DNA of 64,000 bases, from NCBI RefSeq assembly GCF_946482605.1, contig NZ_CAMLSE010000039.1, forward strand, positions 11,790-75,789, given 5' to 3'. A program made the position numbers and the translations under genes. Every line of letters begins with the position of its first letter. Within the stretch, counting starts at the first letter, position 1. This stretch comes from an uncultured Dyadobacter sp. (lineage in GTDB: Bacteria > Bacteroidota > Bacteroidia > Cytophagales > Spirosomataceae). This document shows, in pieces, positions 33,797-43,248 of this stretch. The notes under the pieces were generated by a model. The model worked only from the letters and a program-made list of their open reading frames with translations, was not told the origin of the DNA and did not search any database.

Positions 33797-35587
33797 TTAT
33801 CGGTTCATGGAGATCAGGAACTCTTCGTTGTTCCTGGTCCCTTTCATATGTTCCAGCAGGAAGTCCATCGATTCCATGGCATTCATGTCTGACATGTGCT
33901 TGCGAAGGATCCATACTTTTTTAAGCGTTTCTTTGTCGAGCAGCAGGTCTTCCCGACGTGTTCCGGACGCCATTACATCAATAGCCGGGAAAACGCGTTT
34001 GTTGGACAGCTTTCTATCCAGCTGCAACTCCATGTTACCCGTACCTTTGAATTCTTCGAAGATCACCTCGTCCATTTTCGAGCCGGTGTCAATCAGTGCG
34101 GTGGCGATAATGGTCAGCGAACCGCCATTCTCCACATTACGCGCTGCTCCGAAGAAGCGTTTTGGTTTGTGCAATGCATTGGCATCCACACCACCGGACA
34201 GGATCTTTCCGGATGATGGAACCACCGTGTTGTAGGCGCGCGCAAGACGTGTTATGGAATCCAGCAGGATCACCACATCGTGTCCGCATTCTACCATCCT
34301 TTTTGCTTTTTCGAGGACGATACTGGCCACTTTTACGTGACGATCCGCCTGTTCGTCGAAAGTGGAAGCGATCACTTCAGCGCGAACGCTGCGTTGCATA
34401 TCCGTTACCTCCTCAGGACGTTCGTCGATCAGCAGGATAAGCAGGAATACTTCGGGGTGGTTACGGGTGATGGCGTTCGCAATTTCTTTAAGTAAAACCG
34501 TCTTTCCGGTTTTGGGCTGCGCTACGATCATCCCGCGCTGGCCTTTTCCGATTGGTGCGAAAAGATCGAGGATCCGTGTCGAATACTGATCCGGGCGCGA
34601 GCTCAGTTTGAGACATTCCTCAGGAAAAAGGGGAGTAAGGTATTCAAATGGAATCCTGTCCCTGATTTCTTCCGTGGTTTTGCCGTTGACGGTTTCGACC
34701 CTTAACAGGGCAAAATATTTCTCGCCTTCTTTCGGCGGCCGGATCTGACCTTTTACGGTGTCACCGGTTTTGAGACCGAACAACTTGATCTGTGAAGGGG
34801 ACACATAGATATCATCCGGGCTGGCCAGGTAGTTGTAATCCGCCGACCGCAGGAACCCGTATCCACCGTCCTGCATGATTTCAAGTACGCCTTCGTTGAC
34901 GATCAGTCCATCGAACTCGCGTACATAGTTGTTATAGTTGCGTTTGATTTTGGAAGAAGGGTCCTCGCGTGGTTGCTGAGGCTGTGAATGGCGCTCCTGA
35001 CCCTCATTCTGCGGGCGTGCGGGGCGTTCTTCACGTGCCTGCGGCTCCGAATCCTGTTCAGCGGCCACAGGTTTTTCTTCCTGGTTCTCAACGACGATTT
35101 CCGGTTCGGCAGCGGTTTCTGCCGGTTCTGCGGCTTCTTCTCTTCCTAGATCGTTGAGGGTGTCGTTATCCTCGTCGATTTCGAGTGACGTATCTATATT
35201 TTTAGGCCGTTCTTCTGTGCGCTTCGGAAACTCTGCACGGGCAGGCGTGTCGAACAATGGAGCGGGAGAAGCAACAAGCTGGATATTGTCTTTTTTATTT
35301 CTGGCCGGACGGTTGTTTCCACCTTTGTTGACTGCTACGGGCGTAGGCTCAACGGGTCTTCTGGCGCGCTTTTTCTTAGCTTCAGAAGGTTCGGAGGAGG
35401 AATTTTCCGCAATAGCGACCTCCGCCACGGCGGGCTCGGCAGCGGGTGCAGCTGTTTGCTGCTGGGACACGATCCGGTTGATCAGTTCTTTTTTGGGAAG
35501 TTTGGCATGATCGGGTATTCCCAGAGCACCCGCTATTTCTCGTAGCTCTGATAAAAGCTTAATGTTTAAATCATCAATTGTAGGCAT
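33797..35587 (-). CDS. rho: Transcription termination factor Rho with long acidic insertion
   Basis: 596 aa, against about 420 in E. coli. Residues 1-45 form the Rho N-domain ([30 protein letters not shown]). Residues about 46-215 are a low-complexity insertion, rich in Ala, Glu, Pro and Arg ([20 protein letters not shown]). The RNA-binding cold-shock-like domain follows ([22 protein letters not shown]). The hexameric ATPase has [34 protein letters not shown] and [16 protein letters not shown]. Long insertions are known in Rho of Bacteroidota and may aid RNA binding or condensate formation. A 500-bp region precedes it. Confidence 0.96.
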   Translation of the reverse strand: MPTIDDLNIKLLSELREIAGALGIPDHAKLPKKELINRIVSQQQTAAPAAEPAVAEVAIAENSSSEPSEAKKKRARRPVEPTPVAVNKGGNNRPARNKKDNIQLVASPAPLFDTPARAEFPKRTEERPKNIDTSLEIDEDNDTLNDLGREEAAEPAETAAEPEIVVENQEEKPVAAEQDSEPQAREERPARPQNEGQERHSQPQQPREDPSSKIKRNYNNYVREFDGLIVNEGVLEIMQDGGYGFLRSADYNYLASPDDIYVSPSQIKLFGLKTGDTVKGQIRPPKEGEKYFALLRVETVNGKTTEEIRDRIPFEYLTPLFPEECLKLSSRPDQYSTRILDLFAPIGKGQRGMIVAQPKTGKTVLLKEIANAITRNHPEVFLLILLIDERPEEVTDMQRSVRAEVIASTFDEQADRHVKVASIVLEKAKRMVECGHDVVILLDSITRLARAYNTVVPSSGKILSGGVDANALHKPKRFFGAARNVENGGSLTIIATALIDTGSKMDEVIFEEFKGTGNMELQLDRKLSNKRVFPAIDVMASGTRREDLLLDKETLKKVWILRKHMSDMNAMESMDFLLEHMKGTRNNEEFLISMNR

Positions 35588-36087
35588 ACAGAAAATGGAA
35601 AGTAAAGGGTCACTTTACCAATTGGACAATAAGGTTGTGAATTTAAATTGAATGTAAACCGGACGGTATGTCCCGAAGGTCACGTGATGGTCATTGATAT
35701 GGTGATAAGTATTTGTTGTAGAAGCCCGCGCGAAAGACTTTACTAACTGCAAAACTTTGATGGATCAAATCTGAAAAATTGCAAACGGTACAAAAGGAAG
35801 TATAGACAATAAATCTGCAAGATTTTGTAATCTCGATAACGTAGGATTGGAAGTTACCGCGAGATGGATTTTGGATTTATAAGTCGATACTGACTTAGAT
35901 GGACGAAGGTAAACATATCAGGTTTAATTTCCAAATGTTTAACGTAAAAACCGTGCCAAACGTATTCTGCCAGCTTTTTTCGACATAATATTATTACTAA
36001 TGTCATGATATCAGCGGTTTACGGACTGTAAATGGCGGGAAATCCGGCTAGTTTTTGTGACCGGAAAATCGGAATTTTGCCGGAACT
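35588..36087. other. 500-bp intergenic region: rho leader and coaX promoter
   Basis: No reading frame of note. It must contain the rho promoter and leader (minus strand) and the coaX promoter (plus strand). A short hairpin GTAAAG / CTTTAC (35602-35618) lies 15 bp before the rho start. Most of the rest is AT-rich. A long leader would suit the autogenous control known for rho in other bacteria; nothing more specific can be seen. Confidence 0.5.
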
Positions 36088-36810
36088 ATGAATATTGTTG
36101 TCGATTCCGGGAATACCTATTCGAAGATCGGATGGTTCGATGGGGAAAAACTTATACGCTATACGACGCATCTGGAATTCCCGGAACTGATCCGGAATAT
36201 CCGCGAAACGGTGCCCGAATTTCTACTCTACTCTTCGGTCAGCCGAACCGGGGAGGAATTTGAGGAGGCTCTTGGTGAAATAACGAATGTCATGGTGTTG
36301 ACACCGGACACTCCGCTTCCGATCAGGAAGAATTATGATACGCCCCAAACACTGGGTGCTGACAGGATCGCAGCCGCCGCGGGAGCAAATTACCTTTACC
36401 CATCGGAGGATTTGCTCGTGATCGACATGGGTACCTGCATTACCTACGATCTGATCGATCGCGAGGCGGTGTTTCAGGGCGGCTTAATTTCTCCCGGAGT
36501 ACGGATGCGATTTAATGCCATGCATACGTTTACTAAAAGGCTTCCCCTTTTTGAACCTGAGCAAGAACCGGATTTGATAGGAAAAAGTACCCGGCAGGCT
36601 ATGCAAAGTGGTGTGATGAATGGTACCCTTGCTGAAATCGAAGGAATAATTGAACGTTACCGACACAAATACCCGTCTTTGCGCGTAGTATTATGTGGTG
36701 GAGATGCTGCTTTTTTTGAAAGTAGCCTGAAACCACCCATCTTTGCGGTGCCGGAATTGGTTTTAATAGGATTGAACAGAATTTTAACATATAATGTCTC
36801 TTTACAGTAG
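36088..36810 (+). CDS. coaX: Type III pantothenate kinase
   Basis: 240 aa. Phosphorylates pantothenate, the first step of coenzyme A synthesis. ASKHA-fold motifs: N-terminal IVVDSGNTYSKIGWFDG, GADRIAAAAGA, VIDMGTCITYDLID and GGLISPGVRMRFNAMHTFTKRLP. The 3' end overlaps the next gene (outer-membrane protein) by 17 bp, so they are co-transcribed. coaBC, a later step of the same pathway, lies at 43233-44441. Confidence 0.95.
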   Translation: MNIVVDSGNTYSKIGWFDGEKLIRYTTHLEFPELIRNIRETVPEFLLYSSVSRTGEEFEEALGEITNVMVLTPDTPLPIRKNYDTPQTLGADRIAAAAGANYLYPSEDLLVIDMGTCITYDLIDREAVFQGGLISPGVRMRFNAMHTFTKRLPLFEPEQEPDLIGKSTRQAMQSGVMNGTLAEIEGIIERYRHKYPSLRVVLCGGDAAFFESSLKPPIFAVPELVLIGLNRILTYNVSLQ

Positions 36811-38092
36811 GATAGGAATAATCACGCTTGCGATTACACTCGGTTGGAGTTGTACAGCTCTTACAACAAAGCTGAAAGCACAAGGATTGGGCAATTCTCC
36901 GTATTCATCCCTGGGAATGGGCGAGTTTTACGGCGATGCATATTCCGACAATACTGGAATGGGAGGTGCCGGGGTAAGTACCGGAGGTGGGTTTCAGGTC
37001 AACAACCTCAATCCGGCCCTCTGGGTACGAAACCGCTTCACTACGCTTGATGTAGGCCTGGTGGGGCAGTATAAGGACATCCGGTCCGGAAGTCGCAGCC
37101 AGGGCAACGCCGGCGGAAACCTGGCCTATCTGTCGCTGTCGTTTCCCGTGTCGACGAAGTGGGTGATCGGTGTTAATTTGAAGCCTTACAGTTTCATCGA
37201 CTATCAAAACAGCTTTACAAGGGCTGTAACCGGGTCGCAGGCGGTTGCGGAATATACTGTTTCCGGCAAAGGCGGCATTAATAAAGCTTCGTTGACTAAT
37301 TCGTTTCAGATCGGCAGATATGTAAGTATTGGTTTGGAGAGCAGCTACTTCTTCGGAAACGTGCGCAGGTCGTCGGATGTGTCTCTCCTTGTCAATAATG
37401 TTCCAGCCGATTATGTGGTCAGTCTGAATGATCGCAATACTTATTCTGACATTGCATTCAGGGTAGGAGCGGCAGCACGGATCCCTTTGAAAAAGGACAA
37501 TAAATTGAACCTGAACCTGGGAGGAACATATAGTTTCAGCACGTCGATCAATGCAACAAAAACGACATCATTCGAACTGACCCAAGGTTCGTTCCCTGTC
37601 GCGATTCCCGATACGCTCGAAAATAACCTGGCCGGTTCCATGAAAGTGCCGGAGCAATATCAGGTAGGAGCAAGTCTGGAATGGCCGCTTAAATTGGTGC
37701 TGTCGGTTGATTACAGCCATCAAACCTGGTCAAAGTATCGGAACTTCGATAAGTCGAGTGACAACCTGAATGATGTGAACCGCATTCACGTTGGATTGGA
37801 ATACCTTCCTCGTTTTACATCTCTGAACTACTTCGATCTCGTTCGGTACCGCATCGGATTCAGCCATGGCAAAACACCTTACTCTGTCGACAAAGTTGAT
37901 ATTAATGATACAAATGTGAGTCTCGGCTTTACATTCCCGATGGGGCGCGGATATTCGAACTTCCTGTCTGTGGCATTGGTAGGTGGTCAGCGCGGCACCA
38001 ACTCGGGAGGAGCGATCCGCGAACGTTACGGACGTGTGGTACTTGGGATCACGTTGCTGGAAAAGTGGTTCCAGAAACAGAAGATCGATTAA
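36794..38092 (+). CDS. Outer-membrane beta-barrel protein, FadL/OMPP1-like
   Basis: 432 aa with an N-terminal signal peptide (IGIITLAITLGWSCTALTTKLKAQ). The mature N-terminus NSPYSSLGMGEFYGDAYSDNTGMGGAGVS and the NNLNPALW motif resemble Bacteroidota FadL-type outer-membrane proteins, followed by amphipathic strands to the C-terminus. Probable transporter for hydrophobic compounds; substrate unknown. It is between coaX and lptC on the same strand, an arrangement likely tied to envelope biogenesis. Confidence 0.82.
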   Translation: MSLYSRIGIITLAITLGWSCTALTTKLKAQGLGNSPYSSLGMGEFYGDAYSDNTGMGGAGVSTGGGFQVNNLNPALWVRNRFTTLDVGLVGQYKDIRSGSRSQGNAGGNLAYLSLSFPVSTKWVIGVNLKPYSFIDYQNSFTRAVTGSQAVAEYTVSGKGGINKASLTNSFQIGRYVSIGLESSYFFGNVRRSSDVSLLVNNVPADYVVSLNDRNTYSDIAFRVGAAARIPLKKDNKLNLNLGGTYSFSTSINATKTTSFELTQGSFPVAIPDTLENNLAGSMKVPEQYQVGASLEWPLKLVLSVDYSHQTWSKYRNFDKSSDNLNDVNRIHVGLEYLPRFTSLNYFDLVRYRIGFSHGKTPYSVDKVDINDTNVSLGFTFPMGRGYSNFLSVALVGGQRGTNSGGAIRERYGRVVLGITLLEKWFQKQKID

Positions 38093-38105
38093 AGATCCGG
38101 CTTGT

Positions 38106-38684
38106 ATGGTCAGATATAACATCCATAAAAGAACGCAAAAAGGAGATATGTACTTATCTCCTTTTTGCGTTCTCGCCATAGCAGTACTGCTGCTGTGGTC
38201 TTGCGAAGGCAAAAAAGACAAGATTGGCGCTGTGTATAGCGGACCGTTTGAAATAGTCAACAACCTTGAGGTAAAATACAGCGAACAAGGCAAGATGAAG
38301 GTGTTTGTAAAAACCCCCCAATCGCTAACTTATCAGAACGAGACACGCGTTTTTCCAGACTCCGTAAACATCAGTTTCTTCGATACCCTGGGAACAGTCG
38401 TTACGAGACTGAGGTCGGATTCCGGGAGGTACGACCGCAATGCAGACGTATACATTGTAAAAGGCAATGTCCGGGTGGTCAAGTCCGAAACACAGGAAAT
38501 ACTTACCACTTCTGAATTGAGTTGGAGCCCGGGCACGCGCAAGGTATTTACGGATAAGCCGTTGGCTGTTATCAACAAGCGCACGTCCGAGATCACCAAT
38601 GCGATCGGTATGGACGCAGAGCAGGATTTTAGCCGTATCAAGTTCAGAAAGGCTACCGGTATCTACAAATTTTCGGGTCCCTAG
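38106..38684 (+). CDS. lptC: LPS export lipoprotein LptC
   Basis: 192 aa from the ATG at 38106, which supplies a basic n-region (VRYNIHKRTQKG). The alternative ATG at 38148 has a good AAGGAG box and gives 178 aa. Lipobox LLWSC with the lipidated Cys at residue 33. The mature part has the LptC/OstA beta-jellyroll (GPFEIVNNLEVKYSEQGKMKVFVKTP, DSGRYDRNADVYIVKGNVRVVKSETQEILTTSELSW). It links the inner-membrane LPS transporter to the periplasmic bridge. A perfect 19-bp inverted repeat (38130-38173) spans the second start codon. Its stop shares a CTAG with the convergent cytochrome gene. Confidence 0.87.
   Translation: MVRYNIHKRTQKGDMYLSPFCVLAIAVLLLWSCEGKKDKIGAVYSGPFEIVNNLEVKYSEQGKMKVFVKTPQSLTYQNETRVFPDSVNISFFDTLGTVVTRLRSDSGRYDRNADVYIVKGNVRVVKSETQEILTTSELSWSPGTRKVFTDKPLAVINKRTSEITNAIGMDAEQDFSRIKFRKATGIYKFSGP
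38130..38173 (+). promoter_or_regulatory. 19-bp perfect hairpin over the internal lptC start and its Shine-Dalgarno
   Basis: Arms at 38130-38148 (AGAACGCAAAAAGGAGATA) and 38155-38173 with a 6-nt loop. The left arm carries AAGGAG and the first base of the ATG at 38148, the loop the rest. It is 37 bp behind the stop of the outer-membrane protein gene, with no T run after it. Confidence 0.6.
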
Positions 38685-39118
38685 TGACCTGCACAGCTTC
38701 CCAGCGCCTGGTGGACGAAATCGATCGGTGTATAGGTACTGTCTTTGCCCCATTTCATCGATACGAAGCTGACGATTTCGGCGATCTCGATTTCCGTAAG
38801 CTTGGGGTTTGCCGGCATAGGACGACTGAACTGTTTGCCGTTGACCACAATGGTGTCACGCATTCCGTTCAGGATAATGCAAGCCATACGCTGTTTGTCA
38901 GCAATAATGGAAGATCCGGCAATAGGAGGGTACAACGCCGACATGCCTTTGCCGTCGGCTTGGTGGCAGTTTGAACAATGCGTCATGTATAACTGCTGAC
39001 CCTCTACAAAATATTGTTCGCTTTTTAATTCTTCCGAGCTTTGGCATGAAACGCTCAGACATGCAATGCAAGCTGTAATGCCCGCTTTCGCAAGGCCAGG
39101 GAACATGGATACTTTCAT
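38681..39118 (-). CDS. Lipoprotein c-type cytochrome
   Basis: 145 aa. Lipoprotein signal with Cys25 (CLSVSC), one heme site CSNCH (residues 48-52) in MTHCSNCHQADGKGMSALYPPIAGS, and a probable axial Met in RPMPANPKLT (about 101). A small class I cytochrome c anchored in the envelope, likely to pass electrons near cytochrome oxidase. The start overlaps the SCO1 gene stop by 4 bp. It ends on the same CTAG palindrome as the convergent lptC. Confidence 0.92.
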   Translation of the reverse strand: MKVSMFPGLAKAGITACIACLSVSCQSSEELKSEQYFVEGQQLYMTHCSNCHQADGKGMSALYPPIAGSSIIADKQRMACIILNGMRDTIVVNGKQFSRPMPANPKLTEIEIAEIVSFVSMKWGKDSTYTPIDFVHQALGSCAGH

Positions 39119-39777
39119 TTTTTGTACTCAGCCAGAAGCCGCTCTATATCATTGAGCAATTTTTTTGTCCCTTCTTCGGTGGTTCCGTCATACATTCCTC
39201 TGACATGTTTGTCTTTGTCGACCAGAATGAAAGCGCCACTGTGAATGTAGCCTCCCTGCACAGTAGTATCTTCCTTGGCTGTAGACATATAATTCTTTTG
39301 CCCGATCTCGTAGATCCGTTGCTTGTCACCGGTCAGGAACTGCCATTGCGTGCCCTCTACACCAAGGTCTTTCGCAAATTTGTTCAATACCTGGGGAGTA
39401 TCGTGCTCCGGATCGATCGAATGCGAAAGGATCATTACATCGGGATTGCTCTTATAGGCCTGGTAAACCTTTACCATTTGGCGCTTCATGACAGGGCATA
39501 TTGTCGGGCACGTTGTAAAGAAGAAATCGGTGATGTAAATCTTATTTTCCACCGCCTTTTCGGTAACGGTATCGCCGTATTGGTTGACGAATGCAAACGG
39601 AGGAATCTTATTATAAATGGTGTCGACTACTTCTTTGCCGTCAACTGTTTTTTTTACCCAATCACGCTCTCCGAGGATCGGCAATTTTTTGTCCCCGCTA
39701 TTACAAGCCATCAGGGCCGCAATGCAAGTGGAAACAATGAGTGAGCTTAACAGGATAGATTTGAAATTCGAGTTCAT
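39115..39777 (-). CDS. SCO1/SenC-family copper chaperone lipoprotein
   Basis: 220 aa. Lipobox LMAC (Cys25). Thioredoxin-like fold with the copper motif TTCPTICP (Cys90, Cys94) and His179 in GGYIHSGAF, so all three copper ligands are present. It delivers copper to the CuA site of cytochrome oxidase or acts as a thiol reductant. It overlaps the cytochrome c gene and follows a small lipoprotein gene by 7 bp, making a three-gene envelope redox unit. Confidence 0.93.
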   Translation of the reverse strand: MNSNFKSILLSSLIVSTCIAALMACNSGDKKLPILGERDWVKKTVDGKEVVDTIYNKIPPFAFVNQYGDTVTEKAVENKIYITDFFFTTCPTICPVMKRQMVKVYQAYKSNPDVMILSHSIDPEHDTPQVLNKFAKDLGVEGTQWQFLTGDKQRIYEIGQKNYMSTAKEDTTVQGGYIHSGAFILVDKDKHVRGMYDGTTEEGTKKLLNDIERLLAEYKK

Positions 39778-39784
39778 AAACGGT

Positions 39785-40222
39785 TTATTCTAAAAATGTT
39801 TTTGCCTCCTGAATCGCCTTCAGGGTCGACTGCTTTACGAGGAGAATCTTATCTTTTTCCTTTTCGAAATAGAGAATGGCTGCCTGCGGTTCCAGTTTTT
39901 TGGCGGAATCACCGCGATACTCATGCATCCAGTCCATCATCAATTTATCTGATTCGGTGAGTTTCTGGTTGAGATCAATGGCCTTTATGCGCTGCTCCGC
40001 CAGGGTATTGCTGCTCACACCGACATTCTGAAGACTGTCGATACCTTGTATTTTTTTTGAAAGGGCTGTTTTAAGGCCCATAATGTCCTCGCCTTTGGGC
40101 ATTACCTCATCATGAATGGCCAATACTTCGGTTTCAAGAGTGGAGAGCTTTTCTTGGTCTTTATCTTTACCGCATGCAAAGCAAAGCAGGAGAATTGCTG
40201 ACAAGAGTGTGAAATGCTTCAT
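39785..40222 (-). CDS. Small coiled-coil lipoprotein, hypothetical
   Basis: 145 aa. Lipobox LLLCFAC (Cys17). The mature part is almost wholly helical with heptad character (LSTLETEVLAIHDEVMPKGEDIMGLKTALSKKIQGIDSLQ, LEPQAAILYFEKEKDKILLVKQSTLKAIQEA). Similar small lipoproteins precede SCO1 genes in Bacteroidota, but I know of no assigned function. Position suggests a role with the SCO1/cytochrome pair. Confidence 0.75.
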   Translation of the reverse strand: MKHFTLLSAILLLCFACGKDKDQEKLSTLETEVLAIHDEVMPKGEDIMGLKTALSKKIQGIDSLQNVGVSSNTLAEQRIKAIDLNQKLTESDKLMMDWMHEYRGDSAKKLEPQAAILYFEKEKDKILLVKQSTLKAIQEAKTFLE

Positions 40223-40260
40223 ACTGTAGAATAGGGTTAAATTGAGTTATATATTGCTGG

Positions 40261-41916
40261 CTAATCCTTTAATATCATTTCGCGCGCATTATGAAGAACC
40301 GCTTCGGAAGGGTTGTGTCCGCCGATCATTTGCGCGATTTCCTGTACGCGTTCGTCGATTGTCAATTTCTTGATCCTGCTGACGGTTTTGTCAGAAGAAT
40401 GGTCCTTATAAACAAAATAGTGAGCGTCGCCGCTGCTGGCGATCTGATGCAAGTGGGTGATGGCGATAATCTGATGATTAACAGCCATATTTTGCATCAT
40501 TTTTCCCATTTTCTTGGCAATCTCACCAGAAACACCCGTATCAATCTCGTCAAAAATGATCGTGGGAAGTTTTCTTTTATCTGCCAGAATATACTTAATC
40601 ACCATCATGAGGCGGGAAAATTCCCCCCCGGATGCCACCAGTTTCAATTCCTGCGGTACAATGCCTTTGTTGCCGCTAAACAGAAATGTTACTGAATCTA
40701 TCCCGGTGGGAGAGGGAGCTATTTCAACAATCTGAATACTTAACGATGCATTGGGTATTCCGAGTTCAGACAGCCGTTCGAGAATTAGTTTTTCGATCGC
40801 CTTCGTAACTTTCTGGCGCTTGTCCGATAGCGTCTTAGCCCTGGTAAGCATCTTCTCTTTGGTCTGAACAAGCTGTTTTTCCGCGGAAGCAAGATCTTCG
40901 TCCAGGTTCATCACTGCGTTCAGCTTGGTGCGAAGCTGTTCTTCCAGGGCCAGCAGTTCACCGATAGACGATAGCTGATGCTTTTTCAGTAATGAGTAAA
41001 TGAGGTCGAGGCGCTCCTGAACAATCTCCGTTCTGCTCGGATCAACCTCCACATTGCCATTGACCTGGTCTATTTCGTCGGCCAGATCTCTTAGTTCAAT
41101 CAGTGTGCTCTGGGCGCGTTGGCGAAGTATATCATACTCCGTTACAAGCCTCGATGCCTGCGTCAGGGACGCCACTGCATTTTTCAAAAGATCAAGTGCT
41201 GAATTTTCGGGATTGTCCAGGTATGCGTGGGCTAGCTGCAAACGCTCTTTGATCTCGACCGCGTTTTCAAGAATGGTGAGTTCCTGTTCCAGCTTCTCCT
41301 GTTCTTCCGTTTTCAAGGCGGCGTTGTTCAGTTCCTGAAAAAGGAATTGGTCGTAATCGAACTCCTTACGCAACTGGTGTGCCCTTCTTTTTAAGTCTTC
41401 CAGCGTCTTTGCTGCATCCCGGTAAGCATTGAAATCGCTTTGGTAAGCTTTCAGTAACGCGCCATTTTCTGCGAAAGAATCCACTACCTGCAGTTGGAAC
41501 TCATTATTTCCCAGAAGGATCGAATCGTGCTGCGAATGGATATCCAGCATTTGCATGCCGATTTTTCGCAATGTATCCAGGTTGACGGGCGTATCATTGA
41601 TGAAAGCCCTCGATTTGCCGGCAGCAGAGATTTCACGACGGATAATGCATTCGTCGGAAAAATCGAGGTTCTCATCCTCAAAATTGGGAGCAAGGTCGTA
41701 GCCTTTCAGATTGAAACTGCCTTCGATGACACATTTCTCGTTGGCATCATACAACGACTTTGCGTCCGCCCGGTTACCCAGCAAAAGGCCAATGGCCCCC
41801 AGCATAATGGATTTCCCTGCCCCTGTCTCACCGGTAATGATGTTCAGACCGGGATCTGGCGACATTTCAAGGTGCTTTATCAGCGCGTAGTTTTTGATAA
41901 GTAAATTAGAGAGCAT
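40261..41916 (-). CDS. recN: DNA repair protein RecN
   Basis: 551 aa. SMC-like ATPase: Walker A GETGAGKSIMLGAIGLLLG at residues 29-47, a central coiled coil (about 160-380), then the signature LVASGGEFSRLMMVIKYIL and Walker B PTIIFDEIDTGVSGEIAKKMG, with a His switch in AITHLHQIAS. It acts in double-strand break repair in the cytoplasm. It lies upstream of the SCO1/lipoprotein genes, separated by 38 bp. Confidence 0.96.
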   Translation of the reverse strand: MLSNLLIKNYALIKHLEMSPDPGLNIITGETGAGKSIMLGAIGLLLGNRADAKSLYDANEKCVIEGSFNLKGYDLAPNFEDENLDFSDECIIRREISAAGKSRAFINDTPVNLDTLRKIGMQMLDIHSQHDSILLGNNEFQLQVVDSFAENGALLKAYQSDFNAYRDAAKTLEDLKRRAHQLRKEFDYDQFLFQELNNAALKTEEQEKLEQELTILENAVEIKERLQLAHAYLDNPENSALDLLKNAVASLTQASRLVTEYDILRQRAQSTLIELRDLADEIDQVNGNVEVDPSRTEIVQERLDLIYSLLKKHQLSSIGELLALEEQLRTKLNAVMNLDEDLASAEKQLVQTKEKMLTRAKTLSDKRQKVTKAIEKLILERLSELGIPNASLSIQIVEIAPSPTGIDSVTFLFSGNKGIVPQELKLVASGGEFSRLMMVIKYILADKRKLPTIIFDEIDTGVSGEIAKKMGKMMQNMAVNHQIIAITHLHQIASSGDAHYFVYKDHSSDKTVSRIKKLTIDERVQEIAQMIGGHNPSEAVLHNAREMILKD

Positions 41917-42075
41917 ATCTAATTCAGGCAGCAGATTACCGGAGATATTGTAATCGGGCTGGAATGAAGGGAATCATGGTTCGTCTCCGATACGAATATA
42001 GTTATGATCTTCCCAATTAGGAAATCTGGCGGCGGGCAATCCGATGTTTATATGGCTGATATGCGATTCAGCGGC

Positions 42076-42300
42076 TTAATTTTGAATAGTGTCGTATACG
42101 ATCTCGTAAACGTCTCCGAACCTCACAAGATGCGCATGATCACGCGTATCTTTCAGCGTGAAATGATCACCGCTGAATGAGATCACTTTGCCGAAGAGGG
42201 TATTGCCATCGGAAAGAACTGCATTAATAGAAAACTTTTGTAGTCGGCTTATCGCGGTAGGCAGTTCGGCGGACTTTATACGTATTAATCTTTTACTCAT
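42076..42300 (-). CDS. Small Sm-like (LSm/Hfq-fold?) protein
   Basis: 74 aa. A basic N-terminal helix (MSKRLIRIKSAELPTAISRLQKF) precedes five short beta strands (NAVLSDGNTLFGKVISFSGDHFTLKDTRDHAHLVRFGDVYEIVYD). The pattern helix, then strands with the LxDGxxxxGKVxxF step and a final valine-rich strand, resembles the Sm fold of Hfq and LSm proteins. The similarity is by pattern only. Many Bacteroidota lack classical Hfq, so an Sm-type protein here is of interest. It lies 18 bp behind the DUF4835 gene on the same strand. Confidence 0.65.
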   Translation of the reverse strand: MSKRLIRIKSAELPTAISRLQKFSINAVLSDGNTLFGKVISFSGDHFTLKDTRDHAHLVRFGDVYEIVYDTIQN

Positions 42301-42318
42301 TCAGTTATACTGATGCAG

Positions 42319-43248
42319 CTACATCGAAAGCCGTTGATAAAGTTGTGTCTTGGAAGGATCGAGATTGACGAGCAAAGCATATGCCTGCGCTCTTTGTTCT
42401 GGCAAACCCTCGATCATGATCTTATAAAGTTCGTCGGATTTGACATCGAAAAACGAGTTGATGACTACACTGGCTGGGCGCAGTTGATTTACTTCCTTCA
42501 CAGTGTTCAGAAATTCCAGGACTTTGCTCCGGGTTTCAGCCGGGTTTTGTGTAGCAACGTCGAGGCCCTGCCGGTAATATTTGTAGATGCCTTCCCTGAA
42601 CGGGGTAAACTGCTGGCTCATCAGATTTTCGATCAACCAGTACCTGTTTTTTGAATCGCCATTTGAATCCCATCCCTTTTTGTTGGGAGACGAATTCCTG
42701 GCCTGGTTGACGAGGTTAAATGCCTTCTGAACATATGGTGAGCCTCCCATTTTACTGAAAGAATCATAGTCAAAAATCAATGCAATGTTGGCGTAAAACG
42801 CCAGAATGTAGGGCAATTCTTCGGTGTAGCTGTTCTCGTTGAAATAGAGCTGTGTGCTGGGCAGGTATGTAAATGTAAAATTCTTGTCGATGTAGGTGAA
42901 GAGCACTGTTTCGTAAATGGAATTATAAACAGGCCTGGATATAATAAGCTGTGCATTACCCTCATAGCTGCCCTGCGCCAGCGACCGCGTGAGGTTTACG
43001 TTCAGCTTGCATTTGATTTTCTCTTCCTTGTTGAACTGATCATTAGTCCAGCGGGTGTTGTTGAGAAAATCACTCATATAGGTTTGCAGCTGGCTCATCG
43101 ACTGCGGATCAGTCTTTTGCTGAGCAACTAATTGCTCGTAATTGACATTGACGGTAAACTGAAACTCCTGCGCACATGCGCGTTGCGCGTTGAATGCAAG
43201 GAGCAGCAAGGTGGTCAGGCTCAGTATTTGTTTTATGATTCGCTCCAT
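42319..43248 (-). CDS. DUF4835 family periplasmic protein
   Basis: 309 aa with a signal peptide (QILSLTTLLLLAFNAQRACAQ). The family pattern is clear: EFQFTVNVNYEQLVAQQKTDPQSMSQLQTYMSDFLNNTRWTND near residues 28-72, and YYRQGLDVATQNPAETRSKVLEFL near the C-terminus. Function unknown. In Bacteroidota it is a regular neighbour of coaBC and rpoZ. Its start overlaps the coaBC stop by 16 bp, so expression is coupled. Confidence 0.9.
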   Translation of the reverse strand: MERIIKQILSLTTLLLLAFNAQRACAQEFQFTVNVNYEQLVAQQKTDPQSMSQLQTYMSDFLNNTRWTNDQFNKEEKIKCKLNVNLTRSLAQGSYEGNAQLIISRPVYNSIYETVLFTYIDKNFTFTYLPSTQLYFNENSYTEELPYILAFYANIALIFDYDSFSKMGGSPYVQKAFNLVNQARNSSPNKKGWDSNGDSKNRYWLIENLMSQQFTPFREGIYKYYRQGLDVATQNPAETRSKVLEFLNTVKEVNQLRPASVVINSFFDVKSDELYKIMIEGLPEQRAQAYALLVNLDPSKTQLYQRLSM

